In this document: positions 1-8,291 of the stretch, in pieces
How the letters are laid out: each line of letters begins with the position of its first letter
Numbering within the stretch: position 1 is the stretch's first letter
Assembly: GCF_026652115.1 (NCBI RefSeq)
Contig: NZ_JAPPSQ010000012.1
Span: 1-64,000 of the forward strand
Reading direction: 5' to 3'
DNA from: Algoriphagus sp. PAP.12
Lineage (GTDB): Bacteria; Bacteroidota; Bacteroidia; Cytophagales; Cyclobacteriaceae
DNA: 64,000 nt
Made by a program: the position numbers and the translations under genes
Notes under the pieces: model-generated
Database searches by the model: none
What the model was told of the DNA's origin: nothing
The model's input: only the letters and a program-made list of their open reading frames with translations

Positions 1-93
1 CGGCTTATACCCGGGAGAGTAGCCTACGAGATAATCATCGGGGGGCGCCTCATTATTTAAGCCCTTTGGTTCACGCCAAAGAGCTTTTGTGGT
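1..93 (-). other. Open frame running off the left edge, no start codon
   Basis: On the minus strand a frame is open from position 93 to the window edge (31 codons) and reads like protein (Trp, Pro, Gly, Asp and Tyr rich, with PPDDYLVGYSPGYKP near the edge). The first 60 bases are about 52% GC, higher than the neighbouring intergenic DNA. No ATG, GTG or TTG lies in frame after the in-frame stop at 94-96, so this may be a remnant, a frameshifted gene start or chance. A plus-strand frame is also open from 1 to a TAA at 58-60. I cannot assign a function. Confidence 0.2.
59..88 (+). terminator. Possible terminator hairpin near left edge
   Basis: AAGC-C-CTTTGG (59-69) pairs with CCAAAG-A-GCTT (76-86) around the loop TTCACG, with one mismatch, and a short T run follows. 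It could end a plus-strand transcript entering from the left. The loop resembles a tRNA T-loop but lacks the invariant A and no tRNA can be folded here. Confidence 0.3.
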
Positions 94-180
94 TTATAGG
101 GTTAGATTTTATTTTTGTGTTACCTGTTCATAGGCTTATTTGCCCTTGTTTAAGGATCCTATGCTAGTCCTAAGTCATAA

Positions 181-208
181 AAAAAGCTCAGATTTCTCTG
201 AGCTTTTT
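181..208 (-). terminator. Intrinsic terminator after lipA
   Basis: A perfect 12-bp inverted repeat, AAAAAGCTCAGA / TCTGAGCTTTTT with loop TTTC, lies 18 bp beyond the lipA stop. The A/T arms give a U-tract on both strands, so it may work in both directions. Confidence 0.85.
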
Positions 209-226
209 TAAATATCGTTTGTACAA

Positions 227-1105
227 TTAGACGTTTACATGTCTTTCTGCATGGTAAGAAGACCTTACTAATGGACCAGATTCAACGTATTTCAATCCTC
301 TCTTAAGACCTTCTTCTCTGTAATGATCAAATAAGTCCGGATGAATGAATTCGGCAACCTCTATGTGCATTTTGGTCGGTTGAAGGTATTGTCCAAGTGT
401 AAGAATGTCACAACCGTTAGAAGCTAAATCATCCATAGCTTTATAGACTTCTTCTTTTGTTTCCCCTAAACCTAGCATAATACCAGTCTTGGTTCTTTTT
501 CCATATTCTTTAGTCAATTTGATTTGTTCTAAAGAACGGTCATATTTCGCCTGTGGTCTTACTCTTCTATAGAGTGAACCAACAGTTTCCATATTATGTG
601 ATACTACTTCCTGGCCACCGCTAATCATTCTATACAATGCATCCCAATTTGATTTCACATCAGGGATTAAGGTTTCGATTGTCGTTTCCGGGGAAAGTTC
701 CTTGGTTTTAACAACTGTTTGGTACCAGATTTCAGCACCTTTATCCTTTAATTCATCTCTGTTGACTGAAGTAAGTACTGCATGCTTTACTCCCATCAAT
801 TGGATAGCTTCAGCTACTCTTCTAGGTTCGTCTTCATCATATTCTGGTGGACGTCCTGTAGCTACTGCACAAAATGAACATGATCTAGTACATACATTCC
901 CAAGTATCATAAAAGTCGCTGTACCAGCACCCCAACATTCACCCATATTTGGGCAGTTTCCACTTTCGCATATGGTATGGAGTTTATGTTGATCTACTAG
1001 TTTTCTGACTTTTGCGTATTCTTTTCCGACAGGAAGCTTCACTCTTAACCAGTCTGGTTTCTTTCTTCGAGTAGCTTCTTCTGATATTACCGGCAATTCA
1101 ATCAT
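227..1105 (-). CDS. lipA: Lipoyl synthase
   Basis: LipA is a radical-SAM enzyme that inserts two sulfurs into the octanoyl group on lipoyl domains of 2-oxoacid dehydrogenases and the glycine cleavage H protein. Counting from the ATG at 1105 (292 aa), the auxiliary cluster cysteines are C46, C51 and C57 ([12 protein letters not shown]) and the radical-SAM motif is C72-x3-C76-x2-C79. The C-terminal RSSYHA serine motif is present. An in-frame TTG seven codons upstream would give 299 aa; I prefer the ATG because the protein then begins [10 protein letters not shown] like relatives. The secreted protein gene 55 bp upstream runs in the same direction and could be co-transcribed. No lipB is nearby. 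Confidence 0.95.
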   Translation of the reverse strand: MIELPVISEEATRRKKPDWLRVKLPVGKEYAKVRKLVDQHKLHTICESGNCPNMGECWGAGTATFMILGNVCTRSCSFCAVATGRPPEYDEDEPRRVAEAIQLMGVKHAVLTSVNRDELKDKGAEIWYQTVVKTKELSPETTIETLIPDVKSNWDALYRMISGGQEVVSHNMETVGSLYRRVRPQAKYDRSLEQIKLTKEYGKRTKTGIMLGLGETKEEVYKAMDDLASNGCDILTLGQYLQPTKMHIEVAEFIHPDLFDHYREEGLKRGLKYVESGPLVRSSYHAERHVNV

Positions 1106-1160
1106 ATCGATGTAATTTGAAGGCAAAATTAAGGTTTAATGAATCAAAACCCAATCTTCC

Positions 1161-1889
1161 TTACTTCCTGAATCCATAATAGAAGGTAAAATAAGCGGAT
1201 TGGAAGAGCTGTTTATTTTCAGCAGTTGGAATTAGGGGGATTTCTTTGGAATAACCCTCGATCATATATCCTAGTTCCAGACCAGTGACATTACTTTTGA
1301 ATACCCCAAATTCGAAATTCATTGCAGCTTTTAAATTAGCTCCTACGGCTAATTGTGATTGACCAATACCTTCAAATAATCTGCCTGTACCCAAGATGTT
1401 ATATCTGACACCGTGAATCTCGGGGTCATATTGCTCTCTGACTGACTCAAGGCGATTGATTGCATATTCAATATAATATGGAGCTATCAATCCAATTGAA
1501 GGTCCTACTGCAGCTAGAGCGGAAACTTGAACCCCTTGGTTTGGGGCTTTCTTGAAGAGAATCACTTCGCGGCCGTATTGAGGTCTTATAGCATAGAGGT
1601 AATTTGATTTTCCAAATATGTAACTGTTTCCCAAAACAGTATTATATCTTACTTCTTTTGGGTTTTTTACATTGGAAAGCTCAACTGCAAAAAAAGAAAA
1701 TTGATCATCAGTTATTCGAGTTCCTACTTTGAATACAAATCCTCCAATTAACCCGCCATTTGTATTCTTATTTAAACCAAAGAGAAACTCCTTGTCATAT
1801 TCGTAATTACCTGCATCCTCTCTCTGGGCATAAGCCGTTGATGCGATCATCGCAAAACAAGCTAAAAAGAAAATTTTAAAACTGTTCAT
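1161..1889 (-). CDS. Exported protein of unknown function, probable outer-membrane barrel
   Basis: This 242-aa protein starts with a clear signal peptide (MNSFKIFFLACFAMIASTAYA, cleavage near AYA-Q). The rest alternates aromatic and polar residues with Gly turns and ends in FTFYYGFRK, as expected for a small beta-barrel placed in the outer membrane. There is no catalytic motif I can see. It sits 55 bp upstream of lipA on the same strand and diverges from the OsmC-family gene, with both promoters packed into about 70 bp. I do not recognise a characterised family. Confidence 0.7.
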   Translation of the reverse strand: MNSFKIFFLACFAMIASTAYAQREDAGNYEYDKEFLFGLNKNTNGGLIGGFVFKVGTRITDDQFSFFAVELSNVKNPKEVRYNTVLGNSYIFGKSNYLYAIRPQYGREVILFKKAPNQGVQVSALAAVGPSIGLIAPYYIEYAINRLESVREQYDPEIHGVRYNILGTGRLFEGIGQSQLAVGANLKAAMNFEFGVFKSNVTGLELGYMIEGYSKEIPLIPTAENKQLFQSAYFTFYYGFRK

Positions 1890-1893
1890 TGGC

Positions 1894-1922
1894 TTTGAGT
1901 CGAAAATATTGACCTATTTTTG
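1894..1922 (+). promoter_or_regulatory. Bacteroidota-type promoter for the OsmC gene
   Basis: TTTG at 1894-1897 and TATTTTTG at 1915-1922 are separated by 17 bp and match the known Bacteroidota -33 TTTG / -7 TAnnTTTG pattern. The predicted start of transcription lies near 1929, about 30 nt before the OsmC-family ATG at 1961. Confidence 0.65.
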
Positions 1923-1960
1923 AATACAAGTATTTAACTGAAAATTAAAAGTAAGAGTTT

Positions 1961-2365
1961 ATGCCCACGATAAAAAGTTCGTATTTAGGAAATTTAAGAA
2001 CCACATCATCTCATATTCAATCAGGTAAGACTATTATATCGGATGCACCTGTAGATAATAATGGAAAAGGAGAGGCTTTTTCTCCAACAGATTTAGTGGC
2101 CTCGGCACTTGGATCTTGTATGGTGACTATTATGGGAATTGTAGCTGAAAGAAATAATATTTCCTTGGAAGGTCTTGATTGGGAAGTGACCAAAATTATG
2201 GCATCGAATCCTCGGAAAATTGGAGAAATTGTAATTGATTTTCATTGGGAGGATCCTGTTTCAGACCCCGCTATGATTCAGAAATTGAAAAATGCAGCTA
2301 GAACATGTCCGGTGGCTTTAAGTTTGGATCCTTCGGTCAAGCAAACTATTAATTTTAATTTTTGA
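1961..2365 (+). CDS. OsmC/Ohr family thiol peroxidase-like protein
   Basis: This 134-aa protein has the compact OsmC fold signature: SPTDLVASALGSCM around residues 41-54 and ARTCPVALSL around 113-122. The two cysteines, C53 and C116, are the usual redox pair that reduces organic hydroperoxides in this family. It probably acts in the cytoplasm in oxidative stress defence; the exact substrate cannot be read from sequence, and it belongs to the broad YhfA/OsmC group rather than clear Ohr. The serine dehydratase gene follows 40 bp downstream without an obvious terminator, so the two are probably co-transcribed. Confidence 0.85.
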   Translation: MPTIKSSYLGNLRTTSSHIQSGKTIISDAPVDNNGKGEAFSPTDLVASALGSCMVTIMGIVAERNNISLEGLDWEVTKIMASNPRKIGEIVIDFHWEDPVSDPAMIQKLKNAARTCPVALSLDPSVKQTINFNF

Positions 2366-2405
2366 TTGATACAGTAACATCATAAATCTTTAAACCCAAA
2401 TATAC

Positions 2406-3314
2406 ATGTGTTACTTATTTGAAAACTTTAGAGATTGGAAGTCCTACTGTGAGAAAAAAAATATCACTCTGGATAAATCCGTTATTGAATATGAATGTGA
2501 ACAGAAGGGAGCCAATGAAGAAGATATTCTCAACGGACTTTTGAAGGCCTACTCTGTGATGAAGGATGCTGTGAAGACTGGATTGGAGCAGGATATGAAA
2601 TCTCATAGTGGTATGATTGATAACGGTGCTAAGAAAATTTACAACCACTCCTTAACCGTTTTGTCTCCAGAATTTCAAAAGTTAATTTCCAGAGCTTTAG
2701 CAGCCAAAGAGGTGAATAGTTGCATGGGCAGAGTTGTCGCTGCTCCAACTGCTGGAGCCTCAGGGATTCTCCCTGGGACGATGGTCACTCTTCAAGAAAT
2801 TCATGAGTTATCTGATGAAGAAATTGTCAAAGGCTTATTAGTAGGTGCGGGTATAGCATTGATTATTGAACAAAAAGCAAGTTTGGCTGGAGCTGTTGGT
2901 GGTTGTCAAGCAGAAACTGGTTCTGCGGCCGCAATGGCTTCAGGCGCCATAGTTTATTGCTTAGGAGGGGATATAGATCAAGTTTTCAATGCAGTCGCAA
3001 TAACGATTCAATGTATGCTAGGATTAGTTTGCGATCCTGTCGCTGGATTGGTTGAAGTGCCATGCGTAGTTCGAAATGCTAGTGCCGCAAGTATAGCTTT
3101 TAGTTCCGCTCAAATTGCTTTGGCTAGTGTGAATGCAGTGATCCCGGTAGATGAATGCGTAGAAGCAATGGGTGAGATTGGGGCTTCTATGGAAAGCAAA
3201 TATAAAGAAACAGCAATGGGAGGATTAGCAGCAACTCTTACTGGGCAAGAAATTTCTAAAAGGGTTTTGATCCAGGATATTGAGATTTTACCAGATGAGA
3301 AATCACCCGAGTAA
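2406..3314 (+). CDS. sdaA: L-serine dehydratase, iron-sulfur dependent, alpha-type
   Basis: It deaminates L-serine to pyruvate and ammonia using a [4Fe-4S] cluster. The 302-aa protein matches the alpha chain: GRVVAAPTAGASG at about 108-120, then GGCQAETGSAA (C167) and the cluster-region cysteines C203, C209 and C220 in IQCMLGLVCDPVAGLVEVPC. The start MCYLFENFRDWK fits related N-termini. Only the alpha domain is present; the beta/ACT-like domain found in fused enzymes is not in this gene or beside it, so a partner may be encoded elsewhere. Its last 12 bases overlap the end of the convergent membrane protein gene. Confidence 0.85.
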   Translation: MCYLFENFRDWKSYCEKKNITLDKSVIEYECEQKGANEEDILNGLLKAYSVMKDAVKTGLEQDMKSHSGMIDNGAKKIYNHSLTVLSPEFQKLISRALAAKEVNSCMGRVVAAPTAGASGILPGTMVTLQEIHELSDEEIVKGLLVGAGIALIIEQKASLAGAVGGCQAETGSAAAMASGAIVYCLGGDIDQVFNAVAITIQCMLGLVCDPVAGLVEVPCVVRNASAASIAFSSAQIALASVNAVIPVDECVEAMGEIGASMESKYKETAMGGLAATLTGQEISKRVLIQDIEILPDEKSPE

Positions 3315-3761
3315 ATTCTGAAATAAAGGAATAGAAAGTATTTGGTCTATAGTAAGGCTAAAAAAAGTGGCCCAAAGGGTAGAAGACCAAAGCATATGGA
3401 AATAGATTCTTCTCTTTTTCGTACCAAAAGAAACCAATATTAATGTTCCTCCAATAGGAGTAAGTACCAATGGGGTAATCAGGGCAATTCCGATTTCCCC
3501 ATATTTTTTCCAAAGTTTTACCACTGTTCTATTCTTCTTTGAAAAAATCGGCTTTTTCTTCGAAAATCTTAACTGAAGAAATTCTTTAAACTTTTTACCA
3601 AGGAGTGTAAATACAAATACGCTTGACATAGTTCCTGCCACTGTAATCAATATTGTTTCGAAAACAGAATAGCCCGCCGCAGATCCCAAAAGGGGTCCAG
3701 CGATAAATTTGAAATAGGTTAGAAAGTAAATTCCAAGAAAGGTGATCAGAGAGTCGCTCAT
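3303..3761 (-). CDS. Small integral membrane protein of unknown function
   Basis: The 152-aa protein has about four hydrophobic segments (near residues 6-26, 32-54, 88-112 and 118-140) and a strongly basic middle loop (KKFKEFLQLRFSKKKPIFSKKNR). No catalytic motif is visible. It resembles small multidrug-export or SNARE-associated-type membrane proteins in size only, so the function is open. The start ATG overlaps the stop of the upstream antiporter gene (ATGA at 3758-3761), which implies translational coupling and a shared membrane task. Its 3' end overlaps sdaA by 12 bp tail to tail. Confidence 0.7.
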   Translation of the reverse strand: MSDSLITFLGIYFLTYFKFIAGPLLGSAAGYSVFETILITVAGTMSSVFVFTLLGKKFKEFLQLRFSKKKPIFSKKNRTVVKLWKKYGEIGIALITPLVLTPIGGTLILVSFGTKKRRIYFHMLWSSTLWATFFSLTIDQILSIPLFQNLLG

Positions 3762-4702
3762 AATAGGAAAAACAAATAAGCAGAATAACCCACTAGTAAT
3801 ACCACTCCTTCAAACCTAGAAATTTGCATTTTTGTTCTCATCAGAGGAAATAAAACTAGGGTAAATCCGATCATCCAAATAAAGTCACTTTGGATAAATT
3901 CTTGAGAAACAGTGATGGGTTGGATGATTGCCGTCAATCCAATGATTGATAGAATGTTCATGATATTGCTTCCAAGTATATTCCCCAAAGCCATATCTGT
4001 TTCTTTAGCCAAAGCAGCCATAATGGAGGTGATTAATTCGGGTAAGCTCGTTCCTATTGCAATAATGGTGACTCCAATTATTCGCTCGGAAACCCCAAAC
4101 TCTCTGGAGATTAAAACGGCATTTTCAACAAGGAGATTTGAACCAAAATAAAGACCGACAATTCCACCGATAAATAAGCCAATTGCAGTAGCCCACCCAT
4201 AGCCTTTTACATTTTCAATTTCTACTTCAGCTTCATGTCCAGCTTCTTTATTTACTCCACCTTTTACACTTTTAAATAAATATAGATTGAAAATGATGAA
4301 GAGGACAAAAAGTAAGATACCTTCCCATAGTTGAATAAACCCATTGTAACTCAATCCAAAAAAGAGGACAGTTACCAGAATGGTGATTAAGTAGTCAAAC
4401 CTCAAATGGGTCCTTTTGATCATGATGGGATAAAAGACACCGCTAAATCCTAAAACGAGGCCAATATTAGCAATATTGGAACCAATAACGTTTCCAATAG
4501 AAATGTCGCTATTCCCTTTTAGTGCCGCACTTACGCTTACCAATAATTCAGGAGCGGAGGTTCCAAACGCGACAATAGTAAGTCCAATAAGTCCACTACT
4601 CATTCCTAATTTTAAGGCTATAGCTGAAGCTCCGTCGACTAGGATTTTACCTCCGAATAATAAAATTACAAGCCCGATTGCTAGTAATAAATAAGCCGTC
4701 AT
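3758..4702 (-). CDS. Calcium/sodium antiporter, CaCA family (YrbG-like)
   Basis: The 314-aa inner-membrane protein has the two inverted alpha repeats of the CaCA superfamily: GTSAPELLVS followed by GNVIGSNIANIGLVLG in the first half, and GTSLPELITS followed by GNILGSNIMNILSIIG in the second. The acidic Glu in each repeat is the ion ligand. About ten membrane segments are visible, with a charged cytoplasmic loop near residues 148-165. It exchanges Ca2+ (or K+) for Na+. It starts 3 bp after upp and overlaps the small membrane gene downstream, so the three form one leftward operon. Confidence 0.9.
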   Translation of the reverse strand: MTAYLLLAIGLVILLFGGKILVDGASAIALKLGMSSGLIGLTIVAFGTSAPELLVSVSAALKGNSDISIGNVIGSNIANIGLVLGFSGVFYPIMIKRTHLRFDYLITILVTVLFFGLSYNGFIQLWEGILLFVLFIIFNLYLFKSVKGGVNKEAGHEAEVEIENVKGYGWATAIGLFIGGIVGLYFGSNLLVENAVLISREFGVSERIIGVTIIAIGTSLPELITSIMAALAKETDMALGNILGSNIMNILSIIGLTAIIQPITVSQEFIQSDFIWMIGFTLVLFPLMRTKMQISRFEGVVLLVGYSAYLFFLL

Positions 4703-4705
4703 AAA

Positions 4706-5350
4706 TTATAATTTAGTACCAAATGCCAAATCACCTGCATCCCCCAAACCAGGAACGATATAATACAAGTCATTAAGCTTTTCGTCTAGGACGCCAGTCC
4801 ATATTTTGAAAGGTGATTTTAGATTTGATTCAATATGCTGAATCCCTTCAGGAGCTGCAAAGGCAGCAACAATATGAATGAATTTAGGGATGCCATGCTC
4901 TTTGAGTTTTTCTATAGTAGAAAGAATTGACTTTCCAGAGGCCAACATGGGGTCTGCGATAATGATCGTTTTTCCCTCGAGGGAAGGGCTTGCAGAATAT
5001 CCTAGATTGATGGTTAGATCTTCTCCTTCATTTTCCTGTCGAAAGGCTCCGATAAATCCATTTTCAGCCTGATCAAAAAAATTGAGAAACCCCTGATAAA
5101 AAGGAAGGGAAGCTCTCAAGACTGAAATTAAGACTGGCTGTTCACTTGGGATTAAACTTTTTGCCACTCCAAGAGGGGTGTTTATTTCTTTGGGCTCATA
5201 AGTAAGAGCTTTCGAAACCTCATAGGCCATGACTTCTCCTAGCCTCGTTAAATTCATCCGAAATCTCAAGCGATCTTTTTGGATCACAGGATCTCTCATT
5301 TCTGCAATGAATTGATTTGCAATAGAAGGCTGATCAGAAAGTATGAACAT
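4706..5350 (-). CDS. upp: Uracil phosphoribosyltransferase
   Basis: It converts uracil and PRPP to UMP in pyrimidine salvage. The 214-aa protein carries the PRPP-binding motif IIIADPMLASGKS in the middle and the uracil-recognition C-terminus PGLGDAGDLAFGTKL. LISVLRASLPFYQGF matches the family's flexible loop region, where R often follows L. It is the first gene of the leftward upp-antiporter-small-membrane-protein unit. The ompA terminator at 5368-5392 separates it from the genes to the right. Confidence 0.93.
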   Translation of the reverse strand: MFILSDQPSIANQFIAEMRDPVIQKDRLRFRMNLTRLGEVMAYEVSKALTYEPKEINTPLGVAKSLIPSEQPVLISVLRASLPFYQGFLNFFDQAENGFIGAFRQENEGEDLTINLGYSASPSLEGKTIIIADPMLASGKSILSTIEKLKEHGIPKFIHIVAAFAAPEGIQHIESNLKSPFKIWTGVLDEKLNDLYYIVPGLGDAGDLAFGTKL

Positions 5351-5367
5351 GAAGCAAATTTAACAGA

Positions 5368-5392
5368 AAACCCGACGATTCTTGTCGGGTTT
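5368..5392 (-). terminator. Intrinsic terminator after the first OmpA gene
   Basis: AAACCCGAC (5368-5376) pairs with GTCGGGTTT (5384-5392) around a 7-nt loop. Read on the minus strand the hairpin is followed by TTTTCTGTT, and it lies 25 bp past the OmpA stop. Confidence 0.85.
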
Positions 5393-5416
5393 AATCTTTT
5401 AAAATCTGAATACCTG

Positions 5417-6709
5417 CTATTTTACTTCAAAGCTTGTTCTTCTTGCCATTTGCCTTGCATCAGATGATGACTTGTCAACGCTTGTGTCTTCACCATATCC
5501 TATAAAAGAAAGTCTCGAAGAATCAATTCCTGATTCAATCAAAACATCGTAAACAGCTTTTGCTCTTTTTTTAGATAATTTGATGTTATAATCTTCAGAG
5601 CCTAATTCATCAGCGTAACCCTTCACCTCTAATTGAACTCCGGGATTCTTTTTTAGAAAATTGGATACAAATTGTATTGAGGAAACTGAGTAATCCAAGG
5701 GCTTGGAAGAATCAAATGCAAAGTAAACGTTCAGATAATTTTCATTGATTGCTTTTCTGAAGTAATCAACTTGTTCAGTGATTTCTTCTACTGGACATCC
5801 ATTTGTAGAAGCAGGACCAGGAAGGAATGGGCAATTATCCATATGATCAGGAGTTCCATCACCGTCAGAGTCAAGAGTCATACCTGCTGAGTTTACTCTA
5901 GCACCAGCTGGAGTGTTAGGTTCTTTGTCAAGGTAATCAGGAACACCGTCGCCATCTGAATCTTTCAACATGTCTTTGATTCCATTGATTTGAGATGCGA
6001 GTTCTTCCTTTGTGGCATACTTCTCAGATGCTAGATACCAGTCAGCATGTTGGTCTTTTGATCCAAGGTAAAAGTTTAGACCCAAAGTACCTGTCCACCA
6101 ATTGCCCATAGCATGAACCATTGGGTTTTCGTACGGGTTGTCGGGTTGCTTGTCAGCATTGTAGTAATTACCGTCGAAAGTGTATGTTTGTCTACCATTA
6201 GTGATCATTGAGATATCTCCAACTAAGGCTACCTTTTCAGAAAGTCTATATTGGCCAGTTAATCCAGAGATGATGTTGTAATGATAATCAGGAGAAGTAT
6301 TAAGAATGGTTTTTTCAAAACTCATTCTGCCAAAACCAGCTCCAAGATGTCCAAGAAATCCTAGTTTTTTGGAGAATGATTCAAAATTTAACATTCTTCC
6401 AAAATTGACCACACCCTGGATATCCATCCTGATGTATTTGGTAGTGAATTCAGGACTTTTATTTTTCGTTTCTGAGAAGCTCCCAAATCCCAAGTCTCCT
6501 TTCACACCGAAATATTCATTGATCATGTACCTTAAACCAAAATCGGCATGTCCAATGTTCAGAGATGGAGAATAGAAATCTGGCGATAATGGAGCCATAG
6601 CCTTGTTGAACCCCGCATTTGCTTCAATAGACCATTGGTTATAATCTTTTTGGGCATAAGAAACCTGAGTAACCCCGAATAGGGATAGGATAATAAATAG
6701 TTTTCTCAT
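5417..6709 (-). CDS. OmpA family outer-membrane protein (first of a tandem pair)
   Basis: The 430-aa protein begins at the ATG at 6709 with a signal peptide (MRKLFIILSLFGVTQVSYAQ); an upstream in-frame TTG is unlikely. Order of parts: a barrel-like N-terminal domain to about residue 225, a thrombospondin type-3-like Ca-binding linker (DSDGDGVPDYLD, DSDGDGTPDHMDNCP), then an OmpA C-terminal peptidoglycan-binding domain (VYFAFDSS, VKGYADELGSEDYN, KKRAKAVYDVLI). It should tether the outer membrane to peptidoglycan. The neighbour at 6835-8121 is a close paralogue, and the linker DNA is identical over 161 bp. Each gene has its own terminator and -7 element. Confidence 0.92.
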   Translation of the reverse strand: MRKLFIILSLFGVTQVSYAQKDYNQWSIEANAGFNKAMAPLSPDFYSPSLNIGHADFGLRYMINEYFGVKGDLGFGSFSETKNKSPEFTTKYIRMDIQGVVNFGRMLNFESFSKKLGFLGHLGAGFGRMSFEKTILNTSPDYHYNIISGLTGQYRLSEKVALVGDISMITNGRQTYTFDGNYYNADKQPDNPYENPMVHAMGNWWTGTLGLNFYLGSKDQHADWYLASEKYATKEELASQINGIKDMLKDSDGDGVPDYLDKEPNTPAGARVNSAGMTLDSDGDGTPDHMDNCPFLPGPASTNGCPVEEITEQVDYFRKAINENYLNVYFAFDSSKPLDYSVSSIQFVSNFLKKNPGVQLEVKGYADELGSEDYNIKLSKKRAKAVYDVLIESGIDSSRLSFIGYGEDTSVDKSSSDARQMARRTSFEVK

Positions 6710-6742
6710 TGTAATTGACTTGATTGTATAAGGATGATGCAA

Positions 6743-6750
6743 CAAATGTA
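6743..6750 (-). promoter_or_regulatory. -7 promoter element for the first OmpA gene
   Basis: On the minus strand this reads TACATTTG, an exact TAnnTTTG match, 33 bp ahead of the ATG at 6709. No TTTG is found at the expected -33 distance, so only half of the promoter is supported. Confidence 0.45.
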
Positions 6751-6785
6751 TATAAACGGGAAATATATTTTAGAATTGGGCAAAA

Positions 6786-6814
6786 AAAAACCTGGTCTGA
6801 ATGACCAGGTTTTT
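6786..6814 (-). terminator. Intrinsic terminator after the second OmpA gene
   Basis: AAAAACCTGGTC (6786-6797) pairs perfectly with GACCAGGTTTTT (6803-6814) around TGAAT. It lies 20 bp past the stop of the paralogue at 6835 and ahead of the first OmpA promoter, so the two paralogues are probably separate transcripts. Confidence 0.9.
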
Positions 6815-6834
6815 AAAACGTATTTAAACGTCAA

Positions 6835-8121
6835 TTATTTCACTTCGAAACTAGCTCTTCTTGCCATTTGTCTTGCATCTGCAGAAGACTTGTCAACGCT
6901 AGTATCTTCACCGTAACCTTTGTAAGAAAGTCTAGAAGCGTCGATACCTGAAGCGATCAAAAGATCATAAACAGCTTTTGCTCTTCTTTCAGAAAGCTTC
7001 ATGTTGTAATCTTCAGGACCTAATTCGTCAGCATATCCTTTGATTTCTACACTTACACCTGGATTTTTCTGCATGAAGTTAGCTACGTAAGAAGCAGCGC
7101 TAGAAGAATAACCTAGTGGCTTAGCAGAATCAAATGCATAGTATACGTTCACATAACCATCATTGATCGCTTTCTTGAAATAGTCAAGTTGCTCAACAAC
7201 CTCTTCAACTGGGCATCCATTTGTAGAAGCAGGACCAGGAAGGAATGGGCAATTATCCATATGATCAGGAGTTCCATCACCGTCAGAGTCAAGAGTCATA
7301 CCTGCTGAGTTTACTCTAGCACCAGCTGGAGTGTTAGGTTCTTTGTCAAGGTAATCAGGAACACCGTCGCCATCAGAATCCTTCAACATATCTTTGATTC
7401 CGTTGATTTGAGATGCCAATTCTTCTTTAGTAGCATACTTGTCAGCAGCGATGTACCAGTCAGCATGCTCTTCCTTAGATCCAAGGTAGAATTGCAAACC
7501 AAGAGTACCAGTCCACCAAGTACCATTAGTACCATAGAAACCGTTTGTTAAATCTGGATTCAACATTTCAGAACCATCCCAAGTAACAGTCTGACGACCG
7601 TTCAATACAGTAGAGATATCACCGACGATCGCTACACTGTTAGAGATTTTGAACTGAGGAGTGAAACCGAAGATGAAAGTATAAACTTGGTCATCGAAAT
7701 CACTGATCGCATTCATTTGAGGTTTAACAGTACCGATACCAGCACCACCATGAACCAATAGTCCAAATGATCTTGTGAATGATTCAAAATTGAATACGCG
7801 GCCCATGTTAGCTACTCCTTGAAGATCAAGTCGGCTATAGTTTGTGTCGAATTCAAGGCTTTCTGAATCAGCACCTCTTGCTTCATGCATAGAGCCAAAT
7901 CCATAATCTAATTTCAAACCAAACTTCTCATTGAACATATAGCGAACTCCGAAGTCCACATGTCCCAAATTTAGAGAAGGTGATAGGAATGATCCGTTTA
8001 ATGGAGCCATTGGTTTGTTAAAGCCTCCATTGACTTCTAAGGACCATTTGTCGAAGTCCTGAGCATTGGCTCCAATAGCCAAGGCTCCTGCCATAAGTGT
8101 TGAGAGTATTAGTTTTTTCAT
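6835..8121 (-). CDS. OmpA family outer-membrane protein (second of a tandem pair)
   Basis: The 428-aa protein has the same architecture as its neighbour: signal peptide (MKKLILSTLMAGALAIGANAQ), barrel-like N-terminal domain, TSP3-like acidic repeats, and an OmpA domain (VYYAFDSAKPLGYS, IKGYADELGPEDYN, ERRAKAVYDLLI). It probably anchors the outer membrane to the cell wall and may be abundant, since it has the best promoter match in this part of the window. The two proteins differ most in the barrel and are identical in the linker. A 124-bp gap with a terminator separates the genes. Confidence 0.92.
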   Translation of the reverse strand: MKKLILSTLMAGALAIGANAQDFDKWSLEVNGGFNKPMAPLNGSFLSPSLNLGHVDFGVRYMFNEKFGLKLDYGFGSMHEARGADSESLEFDTNYSRLDLQGVANMGRVFNFESFTRSFGLLVHGGAGIGTVKPQMNAISDFDDQVYTFIFGFTPQFKISNSVAIVGDISTVLNGRQTVTWDGSEMLNPDLTNGFYGTNGTWWTGTLGLQFYLGSKEEHADWYIAADKYATKEELASQINGIKDMLKDSDGDGVPDYLDKEPNTPAGARVNSAGMTLDSDGDGTPDHMDNCPFLPGPASTNGCPVEEVVEQLDYFKKAINDGYVNVYYAFDSAKPLGYSSSAASYVANFMQKNPGVSVEIKGYADELGPEDYNMKLSERRAKAVYDLLIASGIDASRLSYKGYGEDTSVDKSSADARQMARRASFEVK

Positions 8122-8168
8122 AACAAAAAATTTTTGTTCAAATTTTAAGTGTTTGATTGATGTGACTA

Positions 8169-8198
8169 CAAATTTATAAACTTTTAATTTACTGCAAA
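8169..8198 (-). promoter_or_regulatory. Bacteroidota-type promoter for the second OmpA gene
   Basis: On the minus strand TTTG (8195-8198) is followed after 18 bp by TAAATTTG (8169-8176). Both boxes match the TTTG / TAnnTTTG consensus. Transcription would start near 8161, leaving a leader of about 40 nt before the ATG at 8121. Confidence 0.75.
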
Positions 8199-8291
8199 TC
8201 TAGACGAAATATTTAAATGCCAATTTTTCATTTAAACATTCGCCTACTTTTTTTCAATTAACGATAAAATATTCACATAATTGATGCCAAA

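Noticed and set aside
61..90. tRNA-like T arm (GGTTCACGCC) near the left edge
   Set aside because: The T-loop lacks the invariant A after TTCR and no acceptor, D or anticodon arms can be built around it.
1106..1126. TTG start adding seven residues to LipA, and similar TTG/GTG extensions of ompA, grpE, dps, cmk, nqrA, mnmH, the sigma factor, tgt and ilvN
   Set aside because: In each case an ATG just downstream gives the usual family N-terminus, and the extensions read into intergenic or neighbouring-gene DNA.
5796..7374. The OmpA linker repeats as part of a mobile or phase-variable element
   Set aside because: No terminal repeats, target duplications or recombinase genes are present; simple homologous gene conversion explains the identity.
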